DNA of 64,000 bases from CAZFBA01 sp964517135 (GTDB taxonomy: Bacteria; Cyanobacteriota; Vampirovibrionia; JBFMGH01), in the NCBI GenBank assembly GCA_964517135.1, contig CAZFBA010000001.1, forward strand, positions 124,001-188,000. Reading direction: 5' to 3'. The number at the start of each line of letters is the position of its first letter. Position 1 is the stretch's first letter. The notes under the pieces are model-generated. The model did not search any database. It was not told where the DNA came from and saw only the letters and a list, made by a program, of their open reading frames with translations. The translations under genes and the position numbers were made by a program. Positions 17,301-24,966 of the stretch are shown here, in pieces.

Positions 17301-17392
17301 AGCTATAATTAACGTCATAAGTAATCAGATTTCAGAAAAACACCCTGGAGACTTTTAGAATTGTTTAATTTTTTATGTCGTTTAGTATATTT
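17301..17392 (+). repeat. Dispersed repeat family B, copy 1
   Basis: Runs from CTATAATTAACGTCATAAGT through CACCCTGGAGACTTTTAGAA to TATGTCGTTTAGTATAT. Copies at 35312-35395 (reverse), 44110-44188, 48435-48492 (partial) and 55020-55082 (reverse). It is part of the 17019-17870 gap, which also has a candidate RNA, palindrome D1 and repeat C. Confidence 0.85.
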
Positions 17393-17475
17393 CGGATAGT
17401 TGATTCATTTTTAAAGAATTTTAATCTAAAATGTTTATTATAGAAGGATTACAGGATCTAATATTCAGCAAAACT

Positions 17476-17502
17476 ACCGGAGCGAACTAAATTCGCTCCG
17501 GT
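17476..17502. repeat. REP-like palindrome D, copy 1
   Basis: ACCGGAGCGAA and TTCGCTCCGGT form an 11-bp perfect stem with loop CTAAA. A second copy at 57042-57068 has a paired substitution in the stem. Confidence 0.85.
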
Positions 17503-17584
17503 GAGAGTCGTTATTTGATACTGCACAAGGCTATCTAAAGAATCAAGGAGTCCCAAAGTGCTGCACATCGGCTTTTTGGCCCAC

Positions 17585-17632
17585 TCCCTGTTTTTGCTGG
17601 AATCAGTAATTTCTTAATTAATCAGAGGTTCC
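17585..17632 (-). repeat. Dispersed repeat family C, copy 3
   Basis: On the minus strand it reads GGAACCTCTGATTAATTAAG then ACTGATTCCAGCAAAAACAG, nearly the same as copy 1. Confidence 0.8.
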
Positions 17633-17870
17633 ATAGGTATAAAAGTATACAGTGGCAATTGTTAATTTTTGTAAACGTAGATTTTTTTATGGCCCGGTTT
17701 CTCTTTGCCCTGTTATATAAGGGTTTCAGCCTGCCTGCGTAGTAATACGTATTAATTATACGTACCGTTACAGGCAATTTCTTTCGGGATATATACTTTA
17801 TATATATAGATGATATAAAACAAGAGATTTTTTCAGTCACAATCACACAAGAAGATAAAAGGAGATAGTC

Positions 17871-18200
17871 ATGGGTTTAGCAGCCAGCCAAGCAAGATTT
17901 TTAGTTTTAACAGCCAGAAAATCAGACGTTGAAATGCAGGGACAAAGAATTAACCAGGAAAGGCTTAAAATAGCCAACGCTGTCGGCATGCTTTTCAATG
18001 CTCAGACCAACCTCGATCCTGATTCACAGGATGCAGCAACTCTTCAAACAAGAGTAGAAGCACTTCAGCAGATTGATAAGGCTCTAGAGCTTCAGTTAAG
18101 AAGGGTTGATACACAGCAACAAGCTCTCCAGACAGAAATTTCAGCAGTGCAGAAAGTTATTGACAAAAACATTGATATGTCCTTCAAGACTTTCGCATAG
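17871..18200 (+). CDS. Small helical protein of the MGLAASQARFL type
   Basis: 109 residues, all predicted helical, rich in Gln, Ala and Leu (LQTRVEALQQIDKALELQLRR), with no signal peptide. It has a very strong ribosome-binding site, AAGGAG 6 nt before the ATG, and its own terminator, so it is probably highly expressed as a single gene. From memory, proteins starting MGLAASQAR are common in Melainabacteria-type genomes and lack an assigned function. The heptad-like pattern suggests a coiled-coil or filament subunit; secretion by a signal-less route is possible but unproven. Confidence 0.8.
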   Translation: MGLAASQARFLVLTARKSDVEMQGQRINQERLKIANAVGMLFNAQTNLDPDSQDAATLQTRVEALQQIDKALELQLRRVDTQQQALQTEISAVQKVIDKNIDMSFKTFA

Positions 18201-18239
18201 ATTTAGAAAGAGTAATCGATTTTACGGGTTTACGAGATG

Positions 18240-18264
18240 GGCCGCAAAAGCGGCCTTTATTTTT
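18240..18264 (+). terminator. Rho-independent terminator
   Basis: GGCCGC / GCGGCC stem with loop AAAA, followed by TTTATTTTT. It lies 40 nt after the 17871-18200 gene. Confidence 0.9.
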
Positions 18265-18267
18265 GCT

Positions 18268-18386
18268 GTTTTATAATTTTTGCCAGTTTCTTTAATTTAA
18301 CTTCCTGTAAAATTTTCTAATCCAAAACAGTTATTCTGACAGGTTTTATACATCTAAATAAAATCTTTTACCGAAAACCAGTGATT
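18268..18386 (+). repeat. Dispersed repeat family A, copy 3 (right part)
   Basis: Matches copy 1 from AATTTTTGCCAGTTTCTTTA to the CCAGTGAT end with few changes. The left end is missing; it starts immediately after the terminator. The rest of the 18201-18582 gap has only weak similarity to family C. Confidence 0.85.
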
Positions 18387-18582
18387 TTAGGTCTGAAATA
18401 GTCTTATTGTTAATGGAATCTCTGACATCACTTTCTTGCATCTGAGATTTTTTAAGTTATTCACAGCTCCTGATGAACAACAAGGCGTTGCTTACTAAAA
18501 AAATTTTTATTAAATATAGTAAAAAAATTCTGTGTTTTCCTGTATAATTAATTTAATAGCAGTTTAATACAGACAGGATCCT

Positions 18583-19260
18583 ATGAGAGAACAATATTTT
18601 CACGAAAACCAGCAACCAGGGCTAAGAATATATCTTGGTGCTACCAGCATTGATGAAATAAGATCTGTTTTACAGGAAATAGCTGAGAAAACAGGTTTTC
18701 AATTGAAGCTTGTTTTTTCTGATACTTCACAAAACAAGATACCCTTTAACGTAAATCCTGATAAACTGGATAAAGACAACAATACGGGGCTTTTAACCTA
18801 TGAAGGATTGTTCTTAAGCACCAACCTTGAACCTGTATTATCTGATGCCCTGCACCGTAATGTCATTTCATACGAAGAGTATCATGCCCATATTGATGAT
18901 GGTTATAAGCTTATAGATCTTTTTATTCCTGAAGATTATAATATGGTGTATCCTCATAACTTTGTTTTTGAAAAACTGGCACTGGTAGATGCTCAAGAGC
19001 ATTCTATTATGGTTATATATGCTAATAATCCTGATTATGACCTGGTTTGCGGCCTTGCGCTTGAAGCCGGGCGTGGCAATGAAATTTTTGAGTATCCGAT
19101 GATGGGTAGTGTTTATCTTATGGCTCCTGACAGGTTTCATTATTCTAAACCACCTGAAAATAAGGTTAATGGTTTTGAAGTCTGGTTAAAGCTTAAGCAG
19201 GAAGGCCGTGAAGCTGAATTTGAAGAATGGTTTGAAAAACAATATGGTCAGGTTTATTAG
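18583..19260 (+). CDS. Hypothetical protein, unrecognised family
   Basis: 225 residues, acidic, mixed alpha/beta, with no signal peptide or membrane helix. The start has AGGA close upstream. The sequence begins MREQYFHENQQPGLRIYLGA, contains IDLFIPEDYNMVYPHNFVFEKL in the middle, and ends with FEEWFEKQYGQVY. I do not recognise a domain. It stands alone between repeat-containing DNA and the convergent umuC gene. It is likely a genuine, expressed cytoplasmic protein because of its length, codon pattern and coding-like composition. Confidence 0.65.
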   Translation: MREQYFHENQQPGLRIYLGATSIDEIRSVLQEIAEKTGFQLKLVFSDTSQNKIPFNVNPDKLDKDNNTGLLTYEGLFLSTNLEPVLSDALHRNVISYEEYHAHIDDGYKLIDLFIPEDYNMVYPHNFVFEKLALVDAQEHSIMVIYANNPDYDLVCGLALEAGRGNEIFEYPMMGSVYLMAPDRFHYSKPPENKVNGFEVWLKLKQEGREAEFEEWFEKQYGQVY

Positions 19261-19373
19261 GGTGTATAGTGAACGCATAATTTAATACCTCTTAAATTAA
19301 GAAATAAGAGCTTGTTTTTTCTAAATGTGCTTCAAATGCATTTATTATAGCTTTGATCATTTTATTTAATTTG

Positions 19374-20552
19374 CTATTCAAGGTAACCTCCAGGTAGAAG
19401 GATGGTGTTACCGTAACGGTTTTCAAGGTTATCCCAGGTTTTTTTGAGGTTTTCTTTTCTGGTACGTTCTTCAGGGCTTTCAAAAAGTGATAACTGTTCT
19501 TCTGAAGCCTCTGTCAGATTGGACAGATATACTCCGGAGCTTCTGTAAATGATATCTGCAATAAAAATCTCATCAAAAAGCCTGTTTGTAGCATTAAAGA
19601 TGTCAAATTCCCAGTCAGTTGGTTTTAGCAAAGCACTGCTGGCAGAAACTACTCTGAAATCTTTTGTACGTAGCATAATTCCTGTAATTTCTGCTTTCAT
19701 GTTCACTCTTCTTAGTTTTTTACAGGCCCTATGAGTATGAAAATGTATTGAGCTTCGTATAAAAAGCTGGTCAGAAGTAAAGGTTGCAAACGAACATGTT
19801 TTCTGTATAGATTTAGGCAACTCTGCTTTTTCTGTTACCTGATAAACACTTTCTCCGGTCAATTCATATTTTAACTCAAGCCCTTTCTTGCCCAGCATTT
19901 TTTTGATCCATTTGTTATGCTGTAATGTAAACTGATATGCTGTATAAATACCATATTTATTAAGAAGTGCAACACTATTCACACCCATCCCCCAGATGTC
20001 TATCAGCTCTGTCTGCTGTAGCTCTTTAGTAACACTTCTTAAACCTATTAGGTAATAGCCATGAGACTTCTTGGCCCTTTCAGTTGCCAGCTTGGAAAGT
20101 GTTTTAGAAAGACTTACACCTACTGATACAGGAATACCAACCTTTTCTTTAACAGCATTTCTTATATCTTTAGCTATTTCTATGTAAGACTTTTTATAAA
20201 CTCTTCTTAATCCTGTTAGATCGATAAAAGCTTCATCTATAGAATATACTTCTACTATCGGGCTGAACTCTTTAAGAATAGTCATTACCCGGTTTGAAAT
20301 ATCACCATAGATACCCAGTCTTCCTGAAATATAATATGCTTCAGGAAATAGCTTTCTAGCCTCAAAAACAGGCATACCCATTTTTATACCCATATTTTTA
20401 GCTTCTCTGGTACGTGCAACAATGCATCCATCGTTATTACTCATTACACAAACAGGCTTGCCTTTTAAAGAAGGGTTCAAAAGCTGCTCACAGGAGGCAT
20501 AAAATGAGTCACAATCAACAAGAGCAATAGCTCTTCCGGTTAATGGGTTCAT
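19374..20552 (-). CDS. umuC: Y-family DNA polymerase UmuC
   Basis: 392 residues. VDCDSFYASCEQL (metal-binding Asp), NNDGCIVARTREAK (fingers) and VYSIDEAFIDL (catalytic SIDE motif) mark a Y-family translesion polymerase. The C-terminal region carries the little-finger domain and ends LPGGYLE; it is somewhat short compared with the about 420-residue E. coli UmuC. UmuC needs processed UmuD for pol V activity, and a UmuD-type protein is encoded 212 bp upstream on the same strand. An AAGGA site lies 6 nt before the ATG. It is probably transcribed with or just after the HTH-UmuD gene under SOS control. Confidence 0.93.
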   Translation of the reverse strand: MNPLTGRAIALVDCDSFYASCEQLLNPSLKGKPVCVMSNNDGCIVARTREAKNMGIKMGMPVFEARKLFPEAYYISGRLGIYGDISNRVMTILKEFSPIVEVYSIDEAFIDLTGLRRVYKKSYIEIAKDIRNAVKEKVGIPVSVGVSLSKTLSKLATERAKKSHGYYLIGLRSVTKELQQTELIDIWGMGVNSVALLNKYGIYTAYQFTLQHNKWIKKMLGKKGLELKYELTGESVYQVTEKAELPKSIQKTCSFATFTSDQLFIRSSIHFHTHRACKKLRRVNMKAEITGIMLRTKDFRVVSASSALLKPTDWEFDIFNATNRLFDEIFIADIIYRSSGVYLSNLTEASEEQLSLFESPEERTRKENLKKTWDNLENRYGNTILLPGGYLE

Positions 20553-20764
20553 ATTGTTTCCTTTTTGATGATTTTATCAGATTCTGTAACGTCAAAGTTC
20601 TTTTTGTTAATTATTTATATCCCTAAAAAAGATAGACCCCGGGGTTTTTGCGGGACCTCCAGGGCTAACGGTAAAGTAACTTGGACCTTTACCAGAGTAA
20701 CGGGTGAGTTTCGGATTCGTGAAGTGGCACATAGTGTTTTTTGTCGTTGTAATTCCTCATCCAA

Positions 20765-21346
20765 TCAGGTTTTTATCTTGCGTACAAGCCCTGTAACCAC
20801 ACCAAATATTTCTATTTCGTCCCGGGCACGTATATCAGGGTAGGCAGGGTTTGCAGCTTCAAGCACAACTTCTCCTCCTATTTTGCGGTATGTCTTCATT
20901 GTGAACTCTCCATCTACCACTGCTACTACTACATCTCCATTTCGGGGTTCTATGCCCTTGACTACTACTACTATATCGTCTTCATAATAACCTGCATCAA
21001 CCATTGAGTCGCCAACAACACGTACTGTAAAGGTTGAGGCTGGCCTTGAAACGAGCATATCATCAAAAGATATTTTTTCTGCCAGATAATCTTCAGCAGG
21101 TGAAGGAAACCCGGCTCTGACGCCATCGTGAAAATAGTTTACTCCAAAAAGATCAGGAGAAATAAAGTATCTGTTGTTGCTCATACAGATCAGGCCTTCT
21201 TCTACCAGCTTCTGGAAATATTGCCAGACAGAGTTTTTAGACTTGAAACCAAGATCATTACTTATTTTTTCATAGCTGGGCAGAGGTTCTTTGCCATAAA
21301 AGCTTATTAACTGCTCCAGAAAGTTTTTTTGCTTTTTTGTAATCAT
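20765..21346 (-). CDS. HTH-UmuD/LexA-type self-cleaving regulator
   Basis: 193 residues from the ATG at 21346; the longer open frame to 21427 would start inside the promoter. Residues 1-65 are a LexA-like winged helix (KISNDLGFKSKNSVWQYFQKL). The rest is an S24 peptidase: Ala78-Gly79 cleavage site (VRAGFPSPA), Ser114 in VGDSMVDAG and Lys151 in DGEFTMKTYR. The GFPSPAEDY and VDGEFTMK segments match UmuD more closely than LexA. It thus combines a DNA-binding domain with a UmuD-like body and may serve both as SOS repressor and as the pol V subunit for the adjacent umuC. It could equally be annotated lexA. Confidence 0.85.
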   Translation of the reverse strand: MITKKQKNFLEQLISFYGKEPLPSYEKISNDLGFKSKNSVWQYFQKLVEEGLICMSNNRYFISPDLFGVNYFHDGVRAGFPSPAEDYLAEKISFDDMLVSRPASTFTVRVVGDSMVDAGYYEDDIVVVVKGIEPRNGDVVVAVVDGEFTMKTYRKIGGEVVLEAANPAYPDIRARDEIEIFGVVTGLVRKIKT

Positions 21347-21398
21347 CTTATTATCCGGGTTTTGACCTTTCAAGAAAAACTTAATTGATCGTAAAATT

Positions 21399-21427
21399 AT
21401 TATATGAACAAATGTCCATAAATGCAA
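21399..21427 (-). promoter_or_regulatory. SOS promoter with LexA-box-like operator
   Basis: On the minus strand: TTGCAT (21427-21422), 17-bp spacer, perfect TATAAT (21404-21399). The spacer holds GGACATTTGTTC (21417-21406), one mismatch from the GAAC-N4-GTTC box of Gram-positive-type LexA. An operator between -35 and -10 of the HTH-UmuD gene implies autorepression. Confidence 0.65.
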
Positions 21428-21652
21428 CTTTTTTTGAAAAATACTTAAAAATGTTTAAAAATTATCCGGCAGAATATTATCAGCAAAACCCCTGTTTAAT
21501 GCTTTTTTCAATTTAAATAATGAACCTTTATACAAAGATACATTACTTAATATTTTTTTGAATAAATAGCACAATTTCTCATTGAGGCACCTTAAAAAGA
21601 TGTGGGCGGACATAAAGTTTAATCAAGCCAGCTATTTATCCAGGGGGACAGG

Positions 21653-23629
21653 ATGGTCAATACACCAGTTGTAGGAAACCAAAGAGTTTATTACAATCCG
21701 GGTTATAACAATCAGGGTAGAGTATTTCAGAATCATAACAATCAGGTGCAGTCTCAGGTGCCATCAAGTCAGCCTGACACCTTTGTTTCACCATCTTATT
21801 TAAAGACAGATGCCGTCTATACAACATGGAAGAATCCAAATAGTGCCCCAATCAGTCAGGATGATGCGGCTCTTACAATCGTCCACTTGAATGACAATCA
21901 TCGCAAGGTTAAAGGCTTAACCAAGTTTAAAACTGCCTTTCAAGAAATAGAAGCCAAAGTTAGGCAGGCAGGTGTTGGCCTTGTAAAGGTGCATTCCGGT
22001 GATTATAATGTAGGAACAGATGAGAAGAAACTGCAATTGCAGGTAGAAATGCTTAACGATCTTGGCATAGATTATGCTGCTGTAGGCAACCACGAACTGG
22101 ATTATGGGCCAAAAGCCCTGGCTAAAGCACTAAAGCAGGCCAACTTTATAAGTGTATCCTCAAACCTTATTACACCAACAGGATCAGGACTTGATGAGCT
22201 CAAACAAACTGGTAAGCTTGTAAATTTAGCGACATTTGAAAGAAATGGTCATACCTATGGTGTAGTTGGCCTGGCACCGCCAGATTTAATTAAACGTCTT
22301 GACCCCAATCAGAATCTTTATGGGGTCAATGTTCTTGATGAGGCTCAAACCATCCAGAATGTACAGGAAGAAGTCGATAAACTTAAAGCCAGAGGTATTA
22401 ACAAAATATTACTTGTCTCTCACGTAGGGCTTGATATAGATCAAAAAATAGCCAGACAAACTGATGGTATTGATATTATACTTGGGGGGCACTCTCATGA
22501 CCTTGTTAACCCTATGGAACCTGGTGTTAGCCTGCTGTATTCCAAGTCTAATGAGCCTGTATTGATATTCCAGAATGGTAAAAATGCAAAGTATTTTGGT
22601 GTTACAGATGCCAGATTTGACCAGAACGGTATTGTTAAAGCCACTATAGCCCGCCAGGAGAAAGCAGACAGCTTTGATATTGATCATCAAATAAGGACTC
22701 TTGAAGACAAACTTCTTGGTCCCAGCCCTGTTATAGGTGTTTCAGCAGGCACATATACTTCTGATGGTGTTAAATTAAAAGAAAATGCCATAGCAAACTT
22801 TATTGCTGATGCAGTAAGAAAGAAAACAGGTGCTCAGATTGCCCTGTTCCAGAGTTTTGCTGTAAGAGATACGGTTGATAAAGGCGATATCAGAGAACGT
22901 GATATTGATGAGGTCTTGCCGTTTATTGATGCTGTTCATATACTAAAGATTACAGGTCAGGATGTCATTGAAGCCCTTAACAATGGTTCAAAGACAGTTG
23001 TCAGCAAGAATGGAAGACCGGGCATATTGCAGGTATCCGGGTTAAAGTATACTATTTCACCTGAAGGAAAAGCTGTTAATGTTATGGTAGAACAACAAGA
23101 TGGCAGTTATGTTCCACTTAACCCGGCACAGGAATATACTGTAGCCTATGATCAATATCTTATAAAAGGCGCAGAAGGCTTCTCTTCACTGGCGAAGCCG
23201 ATGAATGTCTTCAAAGCTCTCTATGATGATAATGCTATGATAGTGAAAGAGAATATTAAAGCCAGAAATATGCAGCCAGTAGAGATGAAAACCGAAGGCC
23301 GCATAACTATAAATGCTCAGGGGCCTGTCAAAGATGTTCCCAAAGCACTTCAAAAGGCAGAAGTACCATATTATAAGACTGCAGGCAATCAACAATCACA
23401 GCAGCCTACAAACCATCATGGCCATCCACAGAATACAGTTCCTCAGTTGGTGCCGAATGTAGCCTATAGAATGCCGCCACAGCCTATACCGTTCCCTGTT
23501 CCAGGAGGAACTCCACCTTACTATTATCCGTCAGCACCTGTTCCAATGAATTACGGGTATTATCCACAGTATAATCAAAACCCGTTTTATAATTATATGA
23601 GTGCAGCCCCGTTTTCACAAACACGCTAG
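21653..23629 (+). CDS. 5'-nucleotidase/2',3'-cyclic phosphodiesterase family (UshA-like)
   Basis: 658 residues. A metallophosphatase domain at about 70-340 has HLNDNH (Asp81, His83), HSGDYN, VGNHELDYG and LGGHSHD, so both metal sites look intact. A 5'-nucleotidase C-terminal domain follows (about 360-540). The last about 100 residues are a Pro/Tyr/Gln-rich low-complexity tail. UshA relatives are normally exported, yet here the N-terminus is a 65-residue polar Asn/Gln-rich stretch with no Sec signal. AGGGGG and ACAGG lie close upstream of the ATG. It is divergent from the HTH-UmuD gene and monocistronic. Confidence 0.88.
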   Translation: MVNTPVVGNQRVYYNPGYNNQGRVFQNHNNQVQSQVPSSQPDTFVSPSYLKTDAVYTTWKNPNSAPISQDDAALTIVHLNDNHRKVKGLTKFKTAFQEIEAKVRQAGVGLVKVHSGDYNVGTDEKKLQLQVEMLNDLGIDYAAVGNHELDYGPKALAKALKQANFISVSSNLITPTGSGLDELKQTGKLVNLATFERNGHTYGVVGLAPPDLIKRLDPNQNLYGVNVLDEAQTIQNVQEEVDKLKARGINKILLVSHVGLDIDQKIARQTDGIDIILGGHSHDLVNPMEPGVSLLYSKSNEPVLIFQNGKNAKYFGVTDARFDQNGIVKATIARQEKADSFDIDHQIRTLEDKLLGPSPVIGVSAGTYTSDGVKLKENAIANFIADAVRKKTGAQIALFQSFAVRDTVDKGDIRERDIDEVLPFIDAVHILKITGQDVIEALNNGSKTVVSKNGRPGILQVSGLKYTISPEGKAVNVMVEQQDGSYVPLNPAQEYTVAYDQYLIKGAEGFSSLAKPMNVFKALYDDNAMIVKENIKARNMQPVEMKTEGRITINAQGPVKDVPKALQKAEVPYYKTAGNQQSQQPTNHHGHPQNTVPQLVPNVAYRMPPQPIPFPVPGGTPPYYYPSAPVPMNYGYYPQYNQNPFYNYMSAAPFSQTR

Positions 23630-23745
23630 AGGCTTATAGGTAAGGAAAGAGGCTAGCAGCTTACAGATGTTTTGCTGTATTACACTGTATACATAACATA
23701 TGACGGTATGGAATCTATTATTTAAATCGTTTGATAGCGTTTGCC

Positions 23746-24366
23746 TTAAGATGCTTCTATTAACCCCTGTCGCTTAAGATCATGTTTTACCCTGTCTAAC
23801 CCTGCCTGAACTATTCTCGATACACGTGAAGAAGATATTTTAAGTTCATCTGCAATTTCTCTCATCTTTTTACCTTTGAAAAATCGCATTTCTAGAACCA
23901 TTTTCTCACGTGGGGGTAGTTTTGTTATGGCCTTTCTTATTGCTTTGTTTAATTCGTTAAGCTCAAGACTCTCTTCTGGCGTACTTGAATCATCTTTGAT
24001 TTCCATAGGGTTTTCTGCTTCAGCCATTTCATCAACTGAGAGAATTGTTTCATATACTGCTTCTCTGATTTTAGCCTGTTGCTCTGCTGCTTCTTGCTCT
24101 GTTTGAGGTGCATCTTGTTTTTGTTTCAGGGTATACCACTTGTATCGACGTCTTAGTTCGTTTCTAATGGCCCATTTAATCGCAGTTGAAAGATATGACA
24201 CATTAAACTCTGTGTCAGGATTAGAAGTAAGTATCGTATGAACTGCCAGCGCTCCAATGTTTACAAGCTCATTATAATCCACCATGTGAGAAGAAAGCCT
24301 GTTACATTCTACTCTTGCGACGGTTTCTATCAGTTCTACGTAATCATTAACTGTTTTTTGGGCCAT
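23746..24366 (-). CDS. Alternative sigma-70 family factor
   Basis: 206 residues. Region 2 covers about 5-85 (DYNELVNIGAL, then YLSTAIKWAIRNELRRRY for -10 recognition and melting). Region 4 covers about 140-200 (LPPREKMVLEMRFFKGKKMREIA, then ISSSRVSRIVQAGLDRVK as the helix-turn-helix), resembling the FliA/SigB group. Between them is an acidic Gln/Glu-rich linker instead of a recognisable region 3. No anti-sigma gene is adjacent. Regulon unknown; motility or stress control is possible by family resemblance only. Confidence 0.88.
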   Translation of the reverse strand: MAQKTVNDYVELIETVARVECNRLSSHMVDYNELVNIGALAVHTILTSNPDTEFNVSYLSTAIKWAIRNELRRRYKWYTLKQKQDAPQTEQEAAEQQAKIREAVYETILSVDEMAEAENPMEIKDDSSTPEESLELNELNKAIRKAITKLPPREKMVLEMRFFKGKKMREIADELKISSSRVSRIVQAGLDRVKHDLKRQGLIEAS

Positions 24367-24966
24367 AACAGTCTATAGTTTAAATTCAAATAAAGCACCA
24401 AATGGCGATATTACACAAATATTATTACTAATAAAATCCATTTTACTACATCTATCTAAGAAAAGAATAGATATTTTTGAAAACTTATGCATTGTTGCCA
24501 AAAATTCTGGATTTTAAAATCAGCTAAATAAGTAAAATCAGATATATTAATAATGATAACTTAATAAAAATAATTACCCACAATATAATTGCCTTTTTAA
24601 AAAAATAAAAGACAGAAAATAACGAAATATGAATAAATGTAAACATTTATATAGAGGCTAAATACCGAAAAGAAGCTCAGGAGAAGTCTTAACAAAAATT
24701 AATTAAATCAAAGTCTTAAATAGTTTTTTTTGATATCTAAATAAGCTTTAAAACCCTCTCAAGCAGAGCGTTTTTGAAAATTTGTTTTTAAAGAGCCTTA
24801 TAAATAGTTCTATAGCAGAATAAAAATTTATAATGGATTCATTTATAATATTATTAGCTCTGTTTAAAGTAAAATAAACTTACCCTTAGTCAATGAATAA
24901 TAGGGTTATTTAAACGGGATTTAACTATTATAATAAAACAGTGATAACAAAATTACTGCTATAATC
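24367..24966. other. AT-rich intergenic region, no gene seen
   Basis: About 600 bp between the divergent sigma factor and TPR-GAF-HD-GYP genes. Very AT-rich, no open frame of note, no recognised repeat copy or RNA. It presumably holds both promoters. A TATAAT at 24960-24965 abuts the ATG at 24967. Confidence 0.6.

Noticed and set aside
17622..17846. 74-residue minus-strand open frame
   Set aside because: It overlaps repeat C and the leader of the strongly expressed 17871 gene; composition is not protein-like and no start signal is seen.
20640..20760. Small hairpins (GGTAAAG..CTTTACC) between the HTH-UmuD and umuC genes
   Set aside because: The arms are short and there is no T-run or repeat copy; it may be incidental. 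A second LexA box for umuC was looked for and not found.
24960..24965. TATAAT directly before the ATG at 24967
   Set aside because: No convincing -35 at 16-18 bp; in a region this AT-rich a chance match is likely. It would imply a start inside the coding region.
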